Assembly (NCBI RefSeq): GCF_014236855.1
Contig: NZ_CP051261.1
Coordinates: 1,860,001 to 1,924,000 of the forward strand
Reading direction: 5' to 3'
DNA length: 64,000 nucleotides
From: Xanthomonas sp. SI
GTDB lineage: Bacteria > Pseudomonadota > Gammaproteobacteria > Xanthomonadales > Xanthomonadaceae
Under the pieces are notes generated by a model. That model saw nothing but the letters and a program-made list of their open reading frames with translations, was not told the origin of the DNA and ran no database searches. Positions 26,925 through 38,021 of this stretch are shown one piece after another. Each line of letters begins with the position of its first letter. Within the stretch, counting starts at the first letter, position 1. Made by a program: the position numbers and the translations under genes.

Positions 26925-27584
26925 TCAGTCGTGCCGAAAACGCTCCACCTCGTCGAGCAGGCCGCTGGCCCTGCGCAGGCTCGCTCCGCCCAGGCCGTCG
27001 TCGACGATGCGCCGCAGCCGCGGCTGCCCGGGATCGCGCGAACGGCGATACAGCCATGCGCTGCCGGCAAGCCCCGCCAGCCCGGCGCCGAGCCCGATCC
27101 ATACCACGGCCTGCGCCCGTGCCAGCAGGTCGATGCCGGCGAGCGCGGCCAGCACCATCAGCACCGGCACCCACAGCAGCCACCACGACAGCCCGCAGAC
27201 CACGCCGCTGCCGACGTACCAGCGCCGGGTGCGCGCGATCCGCTGCTGGATCTCCAGCACCGGTGCGCTGTAGTCGACCTGCAGCAGCCGGCCCAGGACG
27301 ATGCCGGCCAGCGCCACGGTGGCCACGCCATAGGCATGCACCGCCACGCCGGCGGCGATCAGGTACGCCGGCAGCGCGCCGCCGCGGCTCCACAGCAGGC
27401 CGGCCAGGGCGATGCAGCACAGGCCGAACGGCAACTGCAGCAGCTGGCCCCACAGCAGCGGGCGCAGGCTGCGCTGCACGCGCTGCAGGTTGTGCTGCAG
27501 CAGCTGCTGCGCGTGCAGGCGGTCGTGGCGTTGCAGGCGCTGGTCCAGCGCCTGCCAGGCGTGTTTCAGTTCGTCGGGATGCAT
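26925..27584 (-). CDS. Membrane protein encoded beside an ECF sigma factor, possible anti-sigma role (219 aa)
   Basis: N-terminal soluble part (MHPDELKHAWQALDQRLQRH) with coiled-coil character, then four hydrophobic segments and a C-terminal soluble helix ending LLDEVERFRHD. It starts 23 bp after the stop of the ECF sigma gene and is cotranscribed. Position and topology suggest a membrane partner or anti-sigma factor, but it lacks the zinc HxxxCxxC motif. I do not recognise a named family. Confidence 0.65.
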   Translation of the reverse strand: MHPDELKHAWQALDQRLQRHDRLHAQQLLQHNLQRVQRSLRPLLWGQLLQLPFGLCCIALAGLLWSRGGALPAYLIAAGVAVHAYGVATVALAGIVLGRLLQVDYSAPVLEIQQRIARTRRWYVGSGVVCGLSWWLLWVPVLMVLAALAGIDLLARAQAVVWIGLGAGLAGLAGSAWLYRRSRDPGQPRLRRIVDDGLGGASLRRASGLLDEVERFRHD

Positions 27585-27607
27585 GTCGAATGTCCTGTGT
27601 GGGAGTT

Positions 27608-28114
27608 TCAGAGTTCGTCGCGGAGGCGTTGCTTGAGGCGGCCGATCTTGGTGGAGACATTGCTTTCGCCGATGCCCAGGATCTCGGCGATCTCGCGCTG
27701 CGGGCGGTCGTCCAGGTACAGCAGTGCCAGCGCCCGTTCCAGCGCCGGCAACTGCGCGATGAAGCGGTAAAGGGCCTGTACCTGGCGCTCGCGCTCCGGG
27801 TCGGCGGCGTGCGGATCGGCTAGGTCCAGGTCCTCCAGCGGCAGGGTCTGCCGATGCGCCCGGCTGCGCCCGCGCAGGTCGCCGATCGCCACATTCAGCG
27901 CGATCCGGTACAGCCAGGTGGAGAACGGCCGCTGCCGGTCGTAGCGGGGGAAGGCCCGCCAGGCCTGCGCGGCGATCTCCTGGATCAGGTCGGCACGGTC
28001 GTCCGTATCCCGGCAATAGCTGCCGGCCACTTTCGCGGCGATGCCGCGGTGCGCCTGGAACAGCGTGGCGAAGTCGGTTGGGGCCGGTGCGGCAGGGGTG
28101 GGGGTGTCGGGCAT
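27608..28114 (-). CDS. ECF-type RNA polymerase sigma factor (168 aa)
   Basis: Sigma-70 family ECF factor. Region 2: DLIQEIAAQAWRAFPRYD and FSTWLYRIALNVAIGDLRGR. Region 4: LPALERALALLYLDDRPQREI and IGESNVSTKIGRLKQRLRDE, the DNA-binding helix-turn-helix. The start is set at 28114 (MPDTPTPAA); an in-frame ATG at 28183 gives 23 more residues. Its membrane-protein partner follows after 23 bp. It is divergent from the DEAD-box helicase gene. No target promoter was recognised. Confidence 0.88.
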   Translation of the reverse strand: MPDTPTPAAPAPTDFATLFQAHRGIAAKVAGSYCRDTDDRADLIQEIAAQAWRAFPRYDRQRPFSTWLYRIALNVAIGDLRGRSRAHRQTLPLEDLDLADPHAADPERERQVQALYRFIAQLPALERALALLYLDDRPQREIAEILGIGESNVSTKIGRLKQRLRDEL

Positions 28115-28273
28115 TGGGCGGGTCGCGGAAGGGTCTGCAAGGTGGTTCGCGGCAGGCAGGGGTTTCTCACGCCTGAACGGCATCGTTCACCCGGTTTAGA
28201 CATGCGGCCCGGCAAGGCGCACAATGCACTTCTTTGCGCCTGCCGGTTCTCTGCGGCGCCTCCGGAGTCTCCC

Positions 28274-30286
<2,013 letters not shown>

Positions 30287-30290
30287 GGGG

Positions 30291-30412
30291 CCGGGATTGG
30301 GGATTCGGGAGTGGGGATTCGTCCCTGCTCCCGTGTCCCTGACTTCCTCGCTGCCGCCGCAGATGGCGGTAGCCCGCTTTTGCGAATCCCCAATCCCGAC
30401 TCCCGAATCCCC
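30291..30412. repeat. Inverted repeat of the GGGATTCGGGATT family
   Basis: Left arm GGGATTGGGGATTCGGGAGT and right arm CGAATCCCCAATCCCGACTC face each other around about 60 bp, filling the gap between deaD and rluF. Related copies lie at 45697-45728 (half), 60867-60896 (half) and 62762-62874 (full). Confidence 0.88.
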
Positions 30413-30417
30413 GCTCA

Positions 30418-31137
30418 ATGTCCATCCGCCTCAACAAGCACATCGCCGAAACCGGCTACTGTTCGCGCCGCGAGGCCGACCGGCTGATCGCCGCGCGCCG
30501 CGTGACCGTCAACGGCCGGCCCGGCGGGGTCGGTGCGGTGGTGGGCGAGGGCGACGAGGTGCAGGTCGACGGCCAGCCGCTGCGCGCGCGCGCCAAGCAG
30601 AAATCCGGCCGCCGCCACGTCTACATCGCGCTGAACAAGCCGGTCGGGGTGACCTGCACCACCGAGAGCGAGGTCAAGGGCAACATCGTCGATTTCGTCG
30701 GCCACGAGCAGCGCATCTTCCCGATCGGGCGCCTGGACAAGGAGTCCGAGGGCCTGATCCTGATGACCAGCAACGGCGACATCGTCAACGAGATCCTGCG
30801 TGCCGAGAACCGCCACCAGAAGGAATACCTGGTGGCGGTGAACAAGCCGGTCAGCGACGAATTCCTGCGCGGCATGGCGCGCGGGGTGCGCGTGCACAAC
30901 GAGACCACGCTGCCGTGCCGCACCGCGCGGATCGCCAAGTTCGGCTTCCGCATCGTGCTCGAGCAGGGCCTGAACCGGCAGATCCGGTTGATGGCCGCCG
31001 CGTTCGACTACCGCGTCACCCAACTGCGCCGCGTGCGCATCGACAACATCAAGCTCGGCGCGCTGAAGCCGGGCCAGTGGCGCAACCTCACCGAGCAGGA
31101 ACTGCGCGGCCTGCTGCCGCAGCGCCAGGACTGGTAA
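30418..31137 (+). CDS. rluF: 23S rRNA pseudouridine synthase RluF (239 aa)
   Basis: N-terminal S4 domain (SIRLNKHIAETGYCSRREAD) followed by the RsuA/RluB/E/F catalytic domain; the catalytic Asp is in IGRLDKESEGLILMTSNGD. VTCTTESEVKGNIVDFV and LNRQIRLMAAAFDYRV fit RluF, which in E. coli modifies U2604 of 23S rRNA. Length is shorter than E. coli RluF (290 aa) because the C-terminal tail is absent. The ATG directly abuts the inverted repeat behind deaD. Confidence 0.9.
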   Translation: MSIRLNKHIAETGYCSRREADRLIAARRVTVNGRPGGVGAVVGEGDEVQVDGQPLRARAKQKSGRRHVYIALNKPVGVTCTTESEVKGNIVDFVGHEQRIFPIGRLDKESEGLILMTSNGDIVNEILRAENRHQKEYLVAVNKPVSDEFLRGMARGVRVHNETTLPCRTARIAKFGFRIVLEQGLNRQIRLMAAAFDYRVTQLRRVRIDNIKLGALKPGQWRNLTEQELRGLLPQRQDW

Positions 31138-31220
31138 TCCCGGGCCGCATGGCCTTCACTGGCATCGGCGGCGATTTTGGCCATACTCGCCAGGCAATCC
31201 GCCGCCGGCCGCCCGTTCCC

Positions 31221-32288
31221 GTGATCAAGCCACGCAAGCCCGACAACGAAGCCGACCGCCTGCGCGCGCTGCATGCGCTGCAGATCCTGGATACCGAGCC
31301 GGAAGCGTCCTACGACGACCTGGTCGGCATCGCCGCCAGCCTGTGCGACACGCCGTCGGCGCTGATCTCGCTGGTCGACGACGAGCGCCAGTGGCTGAAA
31401 TCGCAGCGCAACGTCACCCTGCTCAGCGCCACCCGCGACGACTCGTTCTGCGGCCACACCATCCTGACCCCGCAACAGGTGATGGTGGTCAACGACGCCG
31501 CGGTGGATCCGCGCTTCGCGTTCAATCCGTTGGTCACCGAGGTCGGGGTGCGCTTCTACGCGGGCTCGCCGCTGGTGAACAGCGACGGGCTGGCGGTGGG
31601 CGCGCTGTGCGTGCTCGACCGCCGCCCGCGCACGCTCGAGCCGGAGCAGGTGGTGGCGCTGCAGGCGCTGTCGCGGCAGGTGATGCAGCTGATCGAGCTG
31701 CGCCGCACCAGCCATGCGCTGGCGCTGCAGTTGCACGCGCGCGACGGCTACGAGCAGCAGCTGGCGCAGTATCAGTCCACGCTGGAAACGCTTAACGCCG
31801 AACTGCTCCAACAGTCGCGCACCGATCCGTTGACCGGGCTGCTCAACCGGCGCGCGTTCGCCACCGCGCTGTTGGTCAACGCGGAGGCGGCGCGGTTCAG
31901 TCCCGCGCCGCTCAGCGTGGCCTTGCTGGACCTGGACTACTTCAAGCACATCAACGACCTGCATGGCCACGACAAGGGCGACGCGGTGCTGCTGGCGCTG
32001 GCGGACATGCTGCGCGCGCGGGCGCCGGCAGGCAGCCTGGTGGCGCGTTATGGCGGCGAAGAGTTCGCGGTGCTGATGCCGGGCCTGGATGCGGCCGAGG
32101 CCATGCACGAATGCGAGACCTTGCGCCAGGAGACCAGCCTGCTGCAGACCGGGGTGCCGTTGACCGCCAGTTTCGGCGTCGCCACCTATCAGCCGGACGA
32201 GAGCGCCGAGCAGTTGCTCAAGCGCGCCGACCAGGCCCTGTACCGGGCCAAGCGCGCCGGCCGCGATTGCGTCTCGCTGGCGGAGTGA
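31221..32288 (+). CDS. GAF-GGDEF diguanylate cyclase (355 aa)
   Basis: Sensory GAF domain (about residues 10-165; RLRALHALQILDTEPEASYD, FCGHTI, RFYAGSPLV, LCVLDRRPR), a short coiled coil, then a GGDEF domain (about 195-350; DPLTGLLNRRAF and RYGGEEF). GGEEF is catalytically competent for c-di-GMP synthesis. The RxxD inhibitory site expected five residues upstream is absent (the segment reads AGSLVARY), so product inhibition at the I-site is unlikely. GTG 31221 puts the start close to the family N-terminus; an in-frame ATG at 31149 adds 24 residues. Signal sensed is unknown. Confidence 0.88.
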   Translation: MIKPRKPDNEADRLRALHALQILDTEPEASYDDLVGIAASLCDTPSALISLVDDERQWLKSQRNVTLLSATRDDSFCGHTILTPQQVMVVNDAAVDPRFAFNPLVTEVGVRFYAGSPLVNSDGLAVGALCVLDRRPRTLEPEQVVALQALSRQVMQLIELRRTSHALALQLHARDGYEQQLAQYQSTLETLNAELLQQSRTDPLTGLLNRRAFATALLVNAEAARFSPAPLSVALLDLDYFKHINDLHGHDKGDAVLLALADMLRARAPAGSLVARYGGEEFAVLMPGLDAAEAMHECETLRQETSLLQTGVPLTASFGVATYQPDESAEQLLKRADQALYRAKRAGRDCVSLAE

Positions 32289-32306
32289 ACCGCGCCGGCG
32301 GCGGCT

Positions 32307-33254
32307 TCACTCCAGCGCGTTCTTCGCTTCGGAGGTCGCCAGCAGTTCCGGGTGCCGCACTGGCTTGCCGCGGGTCAGCAGCGGATGCAGGAACACCGCG
32401 CCCAGGATCACCGCCACGCCCAGGTAGAACAGCGCGGTGAGTTCCTTCTGCTCGTCCAGCAGCAGGATCGCGAACACGATCGCGTAGACCGGCTCCAGGT
32501 TGGTCACCAGTTGTACCGCGTAGGCGCTGAGCCGACGCAGTGCGACCAGCGCCAGGGCGAACGGCAACAGCGTGCACAGTAGCGCCAGGGCGAGCAGCAG
32601 CAGGGTGTCGTGCAGGCTCGGCAGCACCAGCAACGGGCCGCTCAGCGCCGGCAGCACGAACGGCAGCAGCGGCGCCAGCAGCGTGAGGGTCAGGGTGCCG
32701 GCGCCCAGTTCCAGCGCGGTCACGGTCAGCGGGTCGGCATGATCGACCAGGCGCTTGTTGAGCGAGCCGAACGCGGCGACGAACAGCGCCGAGACCGCAC
32801 CGACCACGACGCCGGCGCGCATCCCGTCGGGCACGCCGCCGACCACCAGCGCCACCCCCGGCAGCACCGCCAGGCCGAACACCAATTCGCTGGGACGGAA
32901 CGGGCGCTTGGCCACCCACGGTTCGATCACCGCGGTGAACACCGGCGCCAGCGCGATGCAGGTCGCCGCCACCGAGGCGTTGGCCAGCTTGATCGCACCG
33001 TAGAAGGTCAACCAGTGCAGGCCGACCAGCGCGCCGACCACGGCGTAGCCGAGCGCCAGCTTCGGGGTCAGCGCGGCCAGCCCGCGCCACACCCGCGGCA
33101 GCAGCGCCAGCGCCGCCACCACCATCAGCATCCGCCACCACACCAGCGGCAGCGCCGGCAGGGTGATCAGCTTGCCGAGGATCGCGGTGATCCCCCACAG
33201 CAGCACGCAGAAGTGGATTTGCAGTTGGGCTTTGGTCGTGGGGTGTAGGGGCAT
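32307..33254 (-). CDS. EamA/DMT-superfamily transporter (315 aa)
   Basis: Ten predicted helices in two EamA repeats. Repeat 1 runs from IHFCVLLWGITAILGKL to LPGVALVVGG; repeat 2 from VVGAVSALFVAAFGSLNKRL to LGAVFLHPLL, with the typical VTNLEPVYAIVFAILLLDE near the end of repeat 2. Members export or import small metabolites; substrate cannot be told. Convergent with the diguanylate cyclase gene, 18 bp apart. Confidence 0.88.
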   Translation of the reverse strand: MPLHPTTKAQLQIHFCVLLWGITAILGKLITLPALPLVWWRMLMVVAALALLPRVWRGLAALTPKLALGYAVVGALVGLHWLTFYGAIKLANASVAATCIALAPVFTAVIEPWVAKRPFRPSELVFGLAVLPGVALVVGGVPDGMRAGVVVGAVSALFVAAFGSLNKRLVDHADPLTVTALELGAGTLTLTLLAPLLPFVLPALSGPLLVLPSLHDTLLLLALALLCTLLPFALALVALRRLSAYAVQLVTNLEPVYAIVFAILLLDEQKELTALFYLGVAVILGAVFLHPLLTRGKPVRHPELLATSEAKNALE

Positions 33255-33335
33255 GGCGCCTATTGTCGCGTAAACCGGCGGCGCGGCGGACGGCGTTGTC
33301 GCGGCAGATCCTGCAATCGCCTCGCCGGTGCCGCG

Positions 33336-34301
33336 TCAGTTGCCGGGCGGCGCGCGCTTGGCCTGCGCACGCGCGTGCAGCGCGGTCAGCAGCGGCACCA
33401 GCAGTGAGGTCACGATCACCGAGGTCGCCACCAGCGCGGTGGCGGCCGGGGCCGCCGCACGGAACTGCGGCGCCATCGCCGCGATCAGCGCCGGCGTCGC
33501 CACCGCGGCGCCGGCGGTGCTGGAGGCGGCGATGCCGGCGCTGCCGCTGCCGCCGCCGAGTAGCCGATCGGCGAGCAGCAACGGGATCCCGGTGACGACG
33601 ACGACCAGCACCCCGAGCAGCACGCCGGGCACGCCGGCGCTGGCGATCACGTGCAGATCCAATGTATTGCCCAGCGCGAAGGCGAAGAACGGGATCAGCG
33701 CGGGCACCGCCGCGGCGAACAACGCGCGCAGCTGCGGATCCAGGTTGCCGAGCGCGAACCCCACCAGCAGCGGCAACACCGCGCCAAGGAACAGGCGCGG
33801 CTCGAACACCGCGATGCCGGCGCTGCCGAGGATCAGCATGGTCATCAACGGGCCCGATTCCAGCGACATCAGCACCACCGCACCGGCTTCGCCGGGCTTG
33901 CCGTACTGCTGCATGAGCGAGGCGAACAGCCCGCCGTTGGTCATGTCCATCGCCGCGACCAGGGCCAGCACCGAGACCCCTTGCCAGCAGCCCTGCGCGA
34001 TTCCCGCCGGCGGCAGCACCCGCGCCGCGAGCACCGCCACCAGCCAGGCCACGCCGAGCTTGGTCAGCAGCAGTACGCCCGACTGGCGCAGGATGCGGCC
34101 GCTGGCGCGCAGCTGGATCGAGGCGCCCATGCACAGGAACCACACCGCCAGGATCGGCACCACGCCGCCGATCAGGCCCTGGCTGAACGAGCCGAGGAAG
34201 GCGCCGGCCTGCGGCCATGCGCTATGGCACGCGGCGCCGAGCAGCAGCGGCACCAGCATCATGCCGCCTGGAATGCGTTCGAGCGTGTGCTTGATCTGCA
34301 T
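33336..34301 (-). CDS. kdgT: 2-keto-3-deoxygluconate permease KdgT (321 aa)
   Basis: Member of the KdgT family, proton symporters for 2-keto-3-deoxygluconate, an intermediate of pectin breakdown. The match is close along its length: [112 protein letters not shown]. The start at 34301 matches the E. coli start. No other pectin-pathway gene is in the window, so it may be regulated separately. Such a permease suits a plant-associated bacterium. Confidence 0.93.
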   Translation of the reverse strand: MQIKHTLERIPGGMMLVPLLLGAACHSAWPQAGAFLGSFSQGLIGGVVPILAVWFLCMGASIQLRASGRILRQSGVLLLTKLGVAWLVAVLAARVLPPAGIAQGCWQGVSVLALVAAMDMTNGGLFASLMQQYGKPGEAGAVVLMSLESGPLMTMLILGSAGIAVFEPRLFLGAVLPLLVGFALGNLDPQLRALFAAAVPALIPFFAFALGNTLDLHVIASAGVPGVLLGVLVVVVTGIPLLLADRLLGGGSGSAGIAASSTAGAAVATPALIAAMAPQFRAAAPAATALVATSVIVTSLLVPLLTALHARAQAKRAPPGN

Positions 34302-34505
34302 CGGGATTGGAATGTCCACTCGGGAAAAAGGCGCATCCGGCGCCGGCCTGCGCCGGTGTCGTTCTGCGCTCCCGCTTGTACTGCAACTGCATTGCGCGAA
34401 GAGTGTCGCGGCGCAGTGCCGTCTGTGCTGGGTTCAGTCGCGCGTCGCAGCCGCACCGTGCGCTCGGTCGCCTGTGCCGGTGGTCGCTCGCGCCGCTGCC
34501 GTTGC

Positions 34506-35336
34506 TCAGCGCTTGCCGAGTTCGGCCAGCAGTGCCATCGCCGCGGCCGGATTGCGTTCCTTGGCCGCGCTGATGAAATAGACGAACACTTCGCGCGGCT
34601 TGGCCTCGGCGGTCGGCGCGTCGGCATGCGGCAGCGCGTCCGGATCTTCGCCGCGGCGCCAGGCCTGCGCCTGCGCCGCCCAGGCGCGCAATTCCTTGGG
34701 CGGATAGCCGTGCGCCAGCTCGGCGCGGCTGCGCATCAGCCGCGCGTAGACGAAGTCGGCGCTGAGATCGGCGAAGGAGGGGAAGTCGGGCGAATCGGTG
34801 AACACCGTGGCTACGCCGTGGCGGCGCACCAGCTCCAGCAGGCGTGGGCCGACGCAGGCCGGGTCGCGCACTTCCAGCACATGCCGCAGGCGGCGGCCAT
34901 CGGCCTGCTGCGGCAGCAGTTCAAGGAACGCGGCCAGTTCGTCGAGGTCGAGCGTGCGGCCGTGCTCGAACTGCCAGACCAGCGGGCCGAGCTTGTCGCC
35001 GAGCGTGGCGATGCCGCCGATGAAGTCCTCGATCTGCGCGCCGGCCGCGGCCAGCTTGCGCATGCCGGTGATGCGCTTGGGCGCCTTGGCCGAGAACAGG
35101 AAATCGGCCGGTGCCTCGTCGCGCCAGCGCGCATAGGTATCCGGCTTCTGCGTGCCGTAGTAGGTGCCGTTGATCTCGATGCTGGTGACGTGGCGGCTGG
35201 CGTATTCCAGCTCGCGGCGCTGCACCAGTCCCTGCGGGTAGAACATGCCGCCGCGCCACGGCGCATAGGTCCAGCCGCCGATGCCGACGCGGATGCCGTC
35301 CGGCGCGGCCGGGGCGGAGTCGAAGAGATCGTTCAT
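34506..35336 (-). CDS. DUF72 family protein, YecE-like (276 aa)
   Basis: TIM-barrel-like DUF72 protein. Typical features: [18 protein letters not shown] near the N-terminus, [47 protein letters not shown], and a C-terminal [20 protein letters not shown]. The family has no firmly established reaction; it has been linked to iron-sulfur cluster repair in some reports. Start at 35336 (MNDLFD). Single gene. Confidence 0.88.
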   Translation of the reverse strand: MNDLFDSAPAAPDGIRVGIGGWTYAPWRGGMFYPQGLVQRRELEYASRHVTSIEINGTYYGTQKPDTYARWRDEAPADFLFSAKAPKRITGMRKLAAAGAQIEDFIGGIATLGDKLGPLVWQFEHGRTLDLDELAAFLELLPQQADGRRLRHVLEVRDPACVGPRLLELVRRHGVATVFTDSPDFPSFADLSADFVYARLMRSRAELAHGYPPKELRAWAAQAQAWRRGEDPDALPHADAPTAEAKPREVFVYFISAAKERNPAAAMALLAELGKR

Positions 35337-35471
35337 GGCAGTGCACGCCGGCGCGGACAGGGAGGCGAATTGTGCCGCAGGCCGCGCCTGCGTCGCGTGC
35401 ATGGCCGCTGCGGCTGCCGCCGCGTTGGCGTCGCGCTACCATCCAGGCGCCGCCTACTGCCCGGACCGACC

Positions 35472-35954
35472 ATGACCTGGACCACGCCCGATCTGTGCGA
35501 CGACCATCCCGAGGTGCAGGTCGCCGAACCGCTGTTCCGCAGCTACGGCGGCCACGCCGCGTTCTGCGGGCAGATCGTCACCGTGCGCTGCTTCGAGGAC
35601 AACTCGCGGGTGCGCGAACTGGCGGCCACGCCCGGTGCCGGCCGCGTCATCGTTGTCGATGGGCAGGGCTCGCTGCGCTGCGCGTTGCTCGGCGACCAGA
35701 TCGCCGAGAACGCGGTACGCAACGGGTGGGCCGGGCTGTTGATCCACGGCGGCGTACGCGACGTGGAGGCGCTGGCGGCGCTGCCGCTGGGCGTGCAGGC
35801 GCTGGCCGCATGCCCGCGCAAGACCGAAAAACGCGGCCTCGGCGAGGTCGGTGTGCCGCTGCAGTTCGCCGGTGTGGCGTTCGTGCCCGGGCACTGGCTG
35901 TACGCCGATCGCAACGGCGTGCTGGTCGCCGCGCAGGCGCTGCGCGTGGCGTGA
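35472..35954 (+). CDS. rraA: Ribonuclease E activity regulator RraA (160 aa)
   Basis: RraA protein that binds RNase E and inhibits it. Conserved core: [10 protein letters not shown] at the start, [60 protein letters not shown], and a C-terminal [12 protein letters not shown]. Full family length. It is not a methyltransferase despite the old MenG name; some homologues are aldolases but the G-G-x(20)-R-D signature needs checking. Single gene. Confidence 0.92.
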   Translation: MTWTTPDLCDDHPEVQVAEPLFRSYGGHAAFCGQIVTVRCFEDNSRVRELAATPGAGRVIVVDGQGSLRCALLGDQIAENAVRNGWAGLLIHGGVRDVEALAALPLGVQALAACPRKTEKRGLGEVGVPLQFAGVAFVPGHWLYADRNGVLVAAQALRVA

Positions 35955-36063
35955 GCGTGTCTGCTCGGCAGGGCTAAGCACTGCCGAGCGGCTGCGTCAC
36001 GCGCGCGGCACCCGCGCCGCTGCGGTACTCCCCGGCAGCCCGCGCCTGGCGGACGCGGCGCGG

Positions 36064-36465
36064 CTATGCAACGGAGATCCGGCTCGCGGCGGTCGCGCCG
36101 ACCCGCGCGCGTTCGGCGTCCATGTCGGCCAGCGGCCGCACCTCGATGCTGCCGAAGCGCGACCACGGGAAGTGCTTGGCGATGCGTACCGCCTCGTCGT
36201 GGTCGCGCGCATTGATCAGGTTGAAGCCGGCGAGCAGTTCGCGGGTCTCGGCGAACGGGCCGTCGGTGATGCGTAGCTGGCCCTGGCGCGAGCGCAGGGT
36301 GCGGGCGCTGGCCACCGGCTGCAGTTGCTGCGCCAGCACCAGGGTGCCGTCGGCCTGCAGCGCATCGGCGTGCTGCAGGCAATCGCGCATCAGGCTGTCG
36401 TATTCCTCCGCGGGCAGGGCCTGCAGCAAGGACTCGTCGATGTAGATCAGCAGCAGGAATTGCAT
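36064..36465 (-). CDS. YCII-related (DGPF) protein (133 aa)
   Basis: YCII-domain protein with the DGPF signature in RITDGPFAETRELLAGFNLI and the N-terminal MQFLLLIYIDESL. The start at 36465 gives the normal N-terminus. It diverges from a second DGPF gene at 36643. DGPF proteins are regular companions of ECF42 sigma factors, of which one lies at 38022; their reaction is unknown. Confidence 0.87.
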   Translation of the reverse strand: MQFLLLIYIDESLLQALPAEEYDSLMRDCLQHADALQADGTLVLAQQLQPVASARTLRSRQGQLRITDGPFAETRELLAGFNLINARDHDEAVRIAKHFPWSRFGSIEVRPLADMDAERARVGATAASRISVA

Positions 36466-36569
36466 GGTGCGAGCGGCCAGCGGCGACAGGAGGCCCATGA
36501 TCGCTCAGCGCGGCGCGGCCGCGTGTTGCGGCGCCGCATCCGATCGCCTCGAAATTTTTTGCGCAGGCC

Positions 36570-36596
36570 TGTCGATTTCCGTCTTCCCCGGGCGTC
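36570..36596 (+). promoter_or_regulatory. Candidate ECF42 promoter
   Basis: TGTCGA at 36570-36575, a 17-base spacer, and CGTC at 36593-36596, lying 46 bases before the ATG of the DGPF gene at 36643. ECF42 factors characterised in Streptomyces recognise TGTCGA at -35 and a CG-A/T-C element at -10. It is the only such arrangement I found in the 36.0-38.1 kb region; the function is inferred. Confidence 0.6.
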
Positions 36597-36642
36597 GTAC
36601 CCAATGCACGGCCCGCCAGCGGCCGCACCCAGGGAGAACGCG

Positions 36643-37059
36643 ATGAAAGTGATGGTATTGGTCAAGGCCACTGCCGACTCCGAGACCGGGCGCTTGCCCA
36701 GCGAAGACGAGTGGCGGGCGATGGGCGCCTACAACGACCAGTTGGCCGAGGCCGGGATCCTGCTCGCCGCCGAAGGCCTGCAGCCCAGTTCGCGCGGCCG
36801 CCGCGTGCGTTTCGAGCCGCAGCGGCGGCAGGCGCTCGACGGTCCCTTCGCCGCCACGGGCGACTTGGTAGCCGGGTTCTGGCTATGGCAGGTGCGCTCG
36901 CTGGACGAGGCCACCGAGTGGCTCAAGCGCGCCCCGTTCGAGGCCGGCACCGAGGTCGAACTGCGCCCGCTGCTGGACCTGCAGGAACTGGGCGACACCC
37001 TCCCTCCCGATCTGCTGCAGGCCCGACAGCGCCGCCTGCGCGCGTGCAATCCCGACTGA
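36643..37059 (+). CDS. YCII-related (DGPF) protein (138 aa)
   Basis: Second YCII protein: KVMVLVKATADSETGRLPSE at the N-terminus and the DGPF signature in QALDGPFAATGDLVAGFWLW. AGGGAG precedes the ATG at 36643. It heads a series of four same-strand genes with 34, 42 and 55 bp gaps (this gene, two VOC proteins, ECF42 sigma factor), behind a candidate ECF42 promoter. Function unknown; probable target of the sigma factor. Confidence 0.88.
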   Translation: MKVMVLVKATADSETGRLPSEDEWRAMGAYNDQLAEAGILLAAEGLQPSSRGRRVRFEPQRRQALDGPFAATGDLVAGFWLWQVRSLDEATEWLKRAPFEAGTEVELRPLLDLQELGDTLPPDLLQARQRRLRACNPD

Positions 37060-37093
37060 GCCACCACGACCACCACCGCAAGGAGAAACCCCG

Positions 37094-37516
37094 ATGAAAC
37101 TGATTCCGTTCCTGAGCTTCGACGGCAGCACCCACGAGGCGATGGCGTTCTACGCGCAGGCCCTGGGCGGCAGTGTCGTGTCGGAAATGACCTATCGCGA
37201 CATGCCGCCCAGCGACAGCATGGACGGCTGCGGCGAGATGCCGCCGGACACGCTGGACCAGGTCGCGCACAGCCAGCTCGAAGCCGGTGGCGCGGTGCTG
37301 ATGGCCGCCGACAGCCACGCCGCACAGGGCGCCGGCACCACCACCATCAACGTCGAGGTGGATTCGGTGGAGGAGGCCGAACGGGTGTTCGCCGCGCTGA
37401 GCGCCGGCGGTCAGGTCGGCATGCCGCTGGCCGAGACGTTCTGGGCGCGGCGCTGGGGCATGCTGGTCGATCGTTACGGCAAGCCGTGGATGGTCAACTG
37501 CATGAAACAGCCGTGA
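37094..37516 (+). CDS. VOC-family protein, PhnB/YjdN type (140 aa)
   Basis: Glyoxalase/bleomycin-resistance fold, PhnB subgroup: KLIPFLSFDGSTHEAMAFYA at the N-terminus, EMTYRDMPP, and WGMLVDRYGKPWMVNCMKQP at the end. VOC proteins bind metal with residues at strand ends and catalyse varied reactions; the PhnB subgroup has no settled substrate. AAGGAG lies just upstream. Second gene of the ECF42-associated series. Confidence 0.88.
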   Translation: MKLIPFLSFDGSTHEAMAFYAQALGGSVVSEMTYRDMPPSDSMDGCGEMPPDTLDQVAHSQLEAGGAVLMAADSHAAQGAGTTTINVEVDSVEEAERVFAALSAGGQVGMPLAETFWARRWGMLVDRYGKPWMVNCMKQP

Positions 37517-37558
37517 TTCCCGCGCCTTCCTGCCTCCCTTCGTCCGAGAAACGCCGCC

Positions 37559-37966
37559 ATGTCCGATGCGCCGCAGATGATCTTCGTCAACCTCCCGGTC
37601 CGCGATCTGGAGGCCTCCAAGGCCTTCTTCGCGGCGCTGGGCTACGCCTTCAATCCGACCTTCACCGACCAGAACGCGGCCTGCATGATCGTCAGCGACA
37701 GCATCTTCGTGATGCTGCTGACCGAGCCGTTCTTCGCCGGTTTCACCAGCAAGCCGATCAGCGATGCGCGTGTGCGCACCGAGGTCATCACCGCGTTGTC
37801 GGCCACCAGCCGCGCCGCGGTCGACGCGCTGCTGGAGAAAGCGCTGGCGGCCGGCGCGCGCGAGCCGCAACCGCCGCGCGACTACGGTTTCATGTACCAG
37901 CGCGGCTTCGAGGATCCCGATGGCCATCTGTGGGAGATCGCGCACATGAGCGGCACGCCGGGCTGA
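37559..37966 (+). CDS. VOC-family protein, glyoxalase type (135 aa)
   Basis: Single VOC domain: MIFVNLPVRDLEASKAFFAA near the start and MYQRGFEDPDGHLWEIAHMS at the end, with Glu and His in positions that can bind metal. It belongs to the subgroup often found with ECF42 and DGPF genes. The gap to the preceding VOC gene is 42 bp. Substrate unknown. Confidence 0.88.
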   Translation: MSDAPQMIFVNLPVRDLEASKAFFAALGYAFNPTFTDQNAACMIVSDSIFVMLLTEPFFAGFTSKPISDARVRTEVITALSATSRAAVDALLEKALAAGAREPQPPRDYGFMYQRGFEDPDGHLWEIAHMSGTPG

Positions 37967-38021
37967 GCGCGGTTGCCGCCGCGGCTTGTGCCACGGCGCA
38001 TCCGGTGCTCTGATTCCGCGC

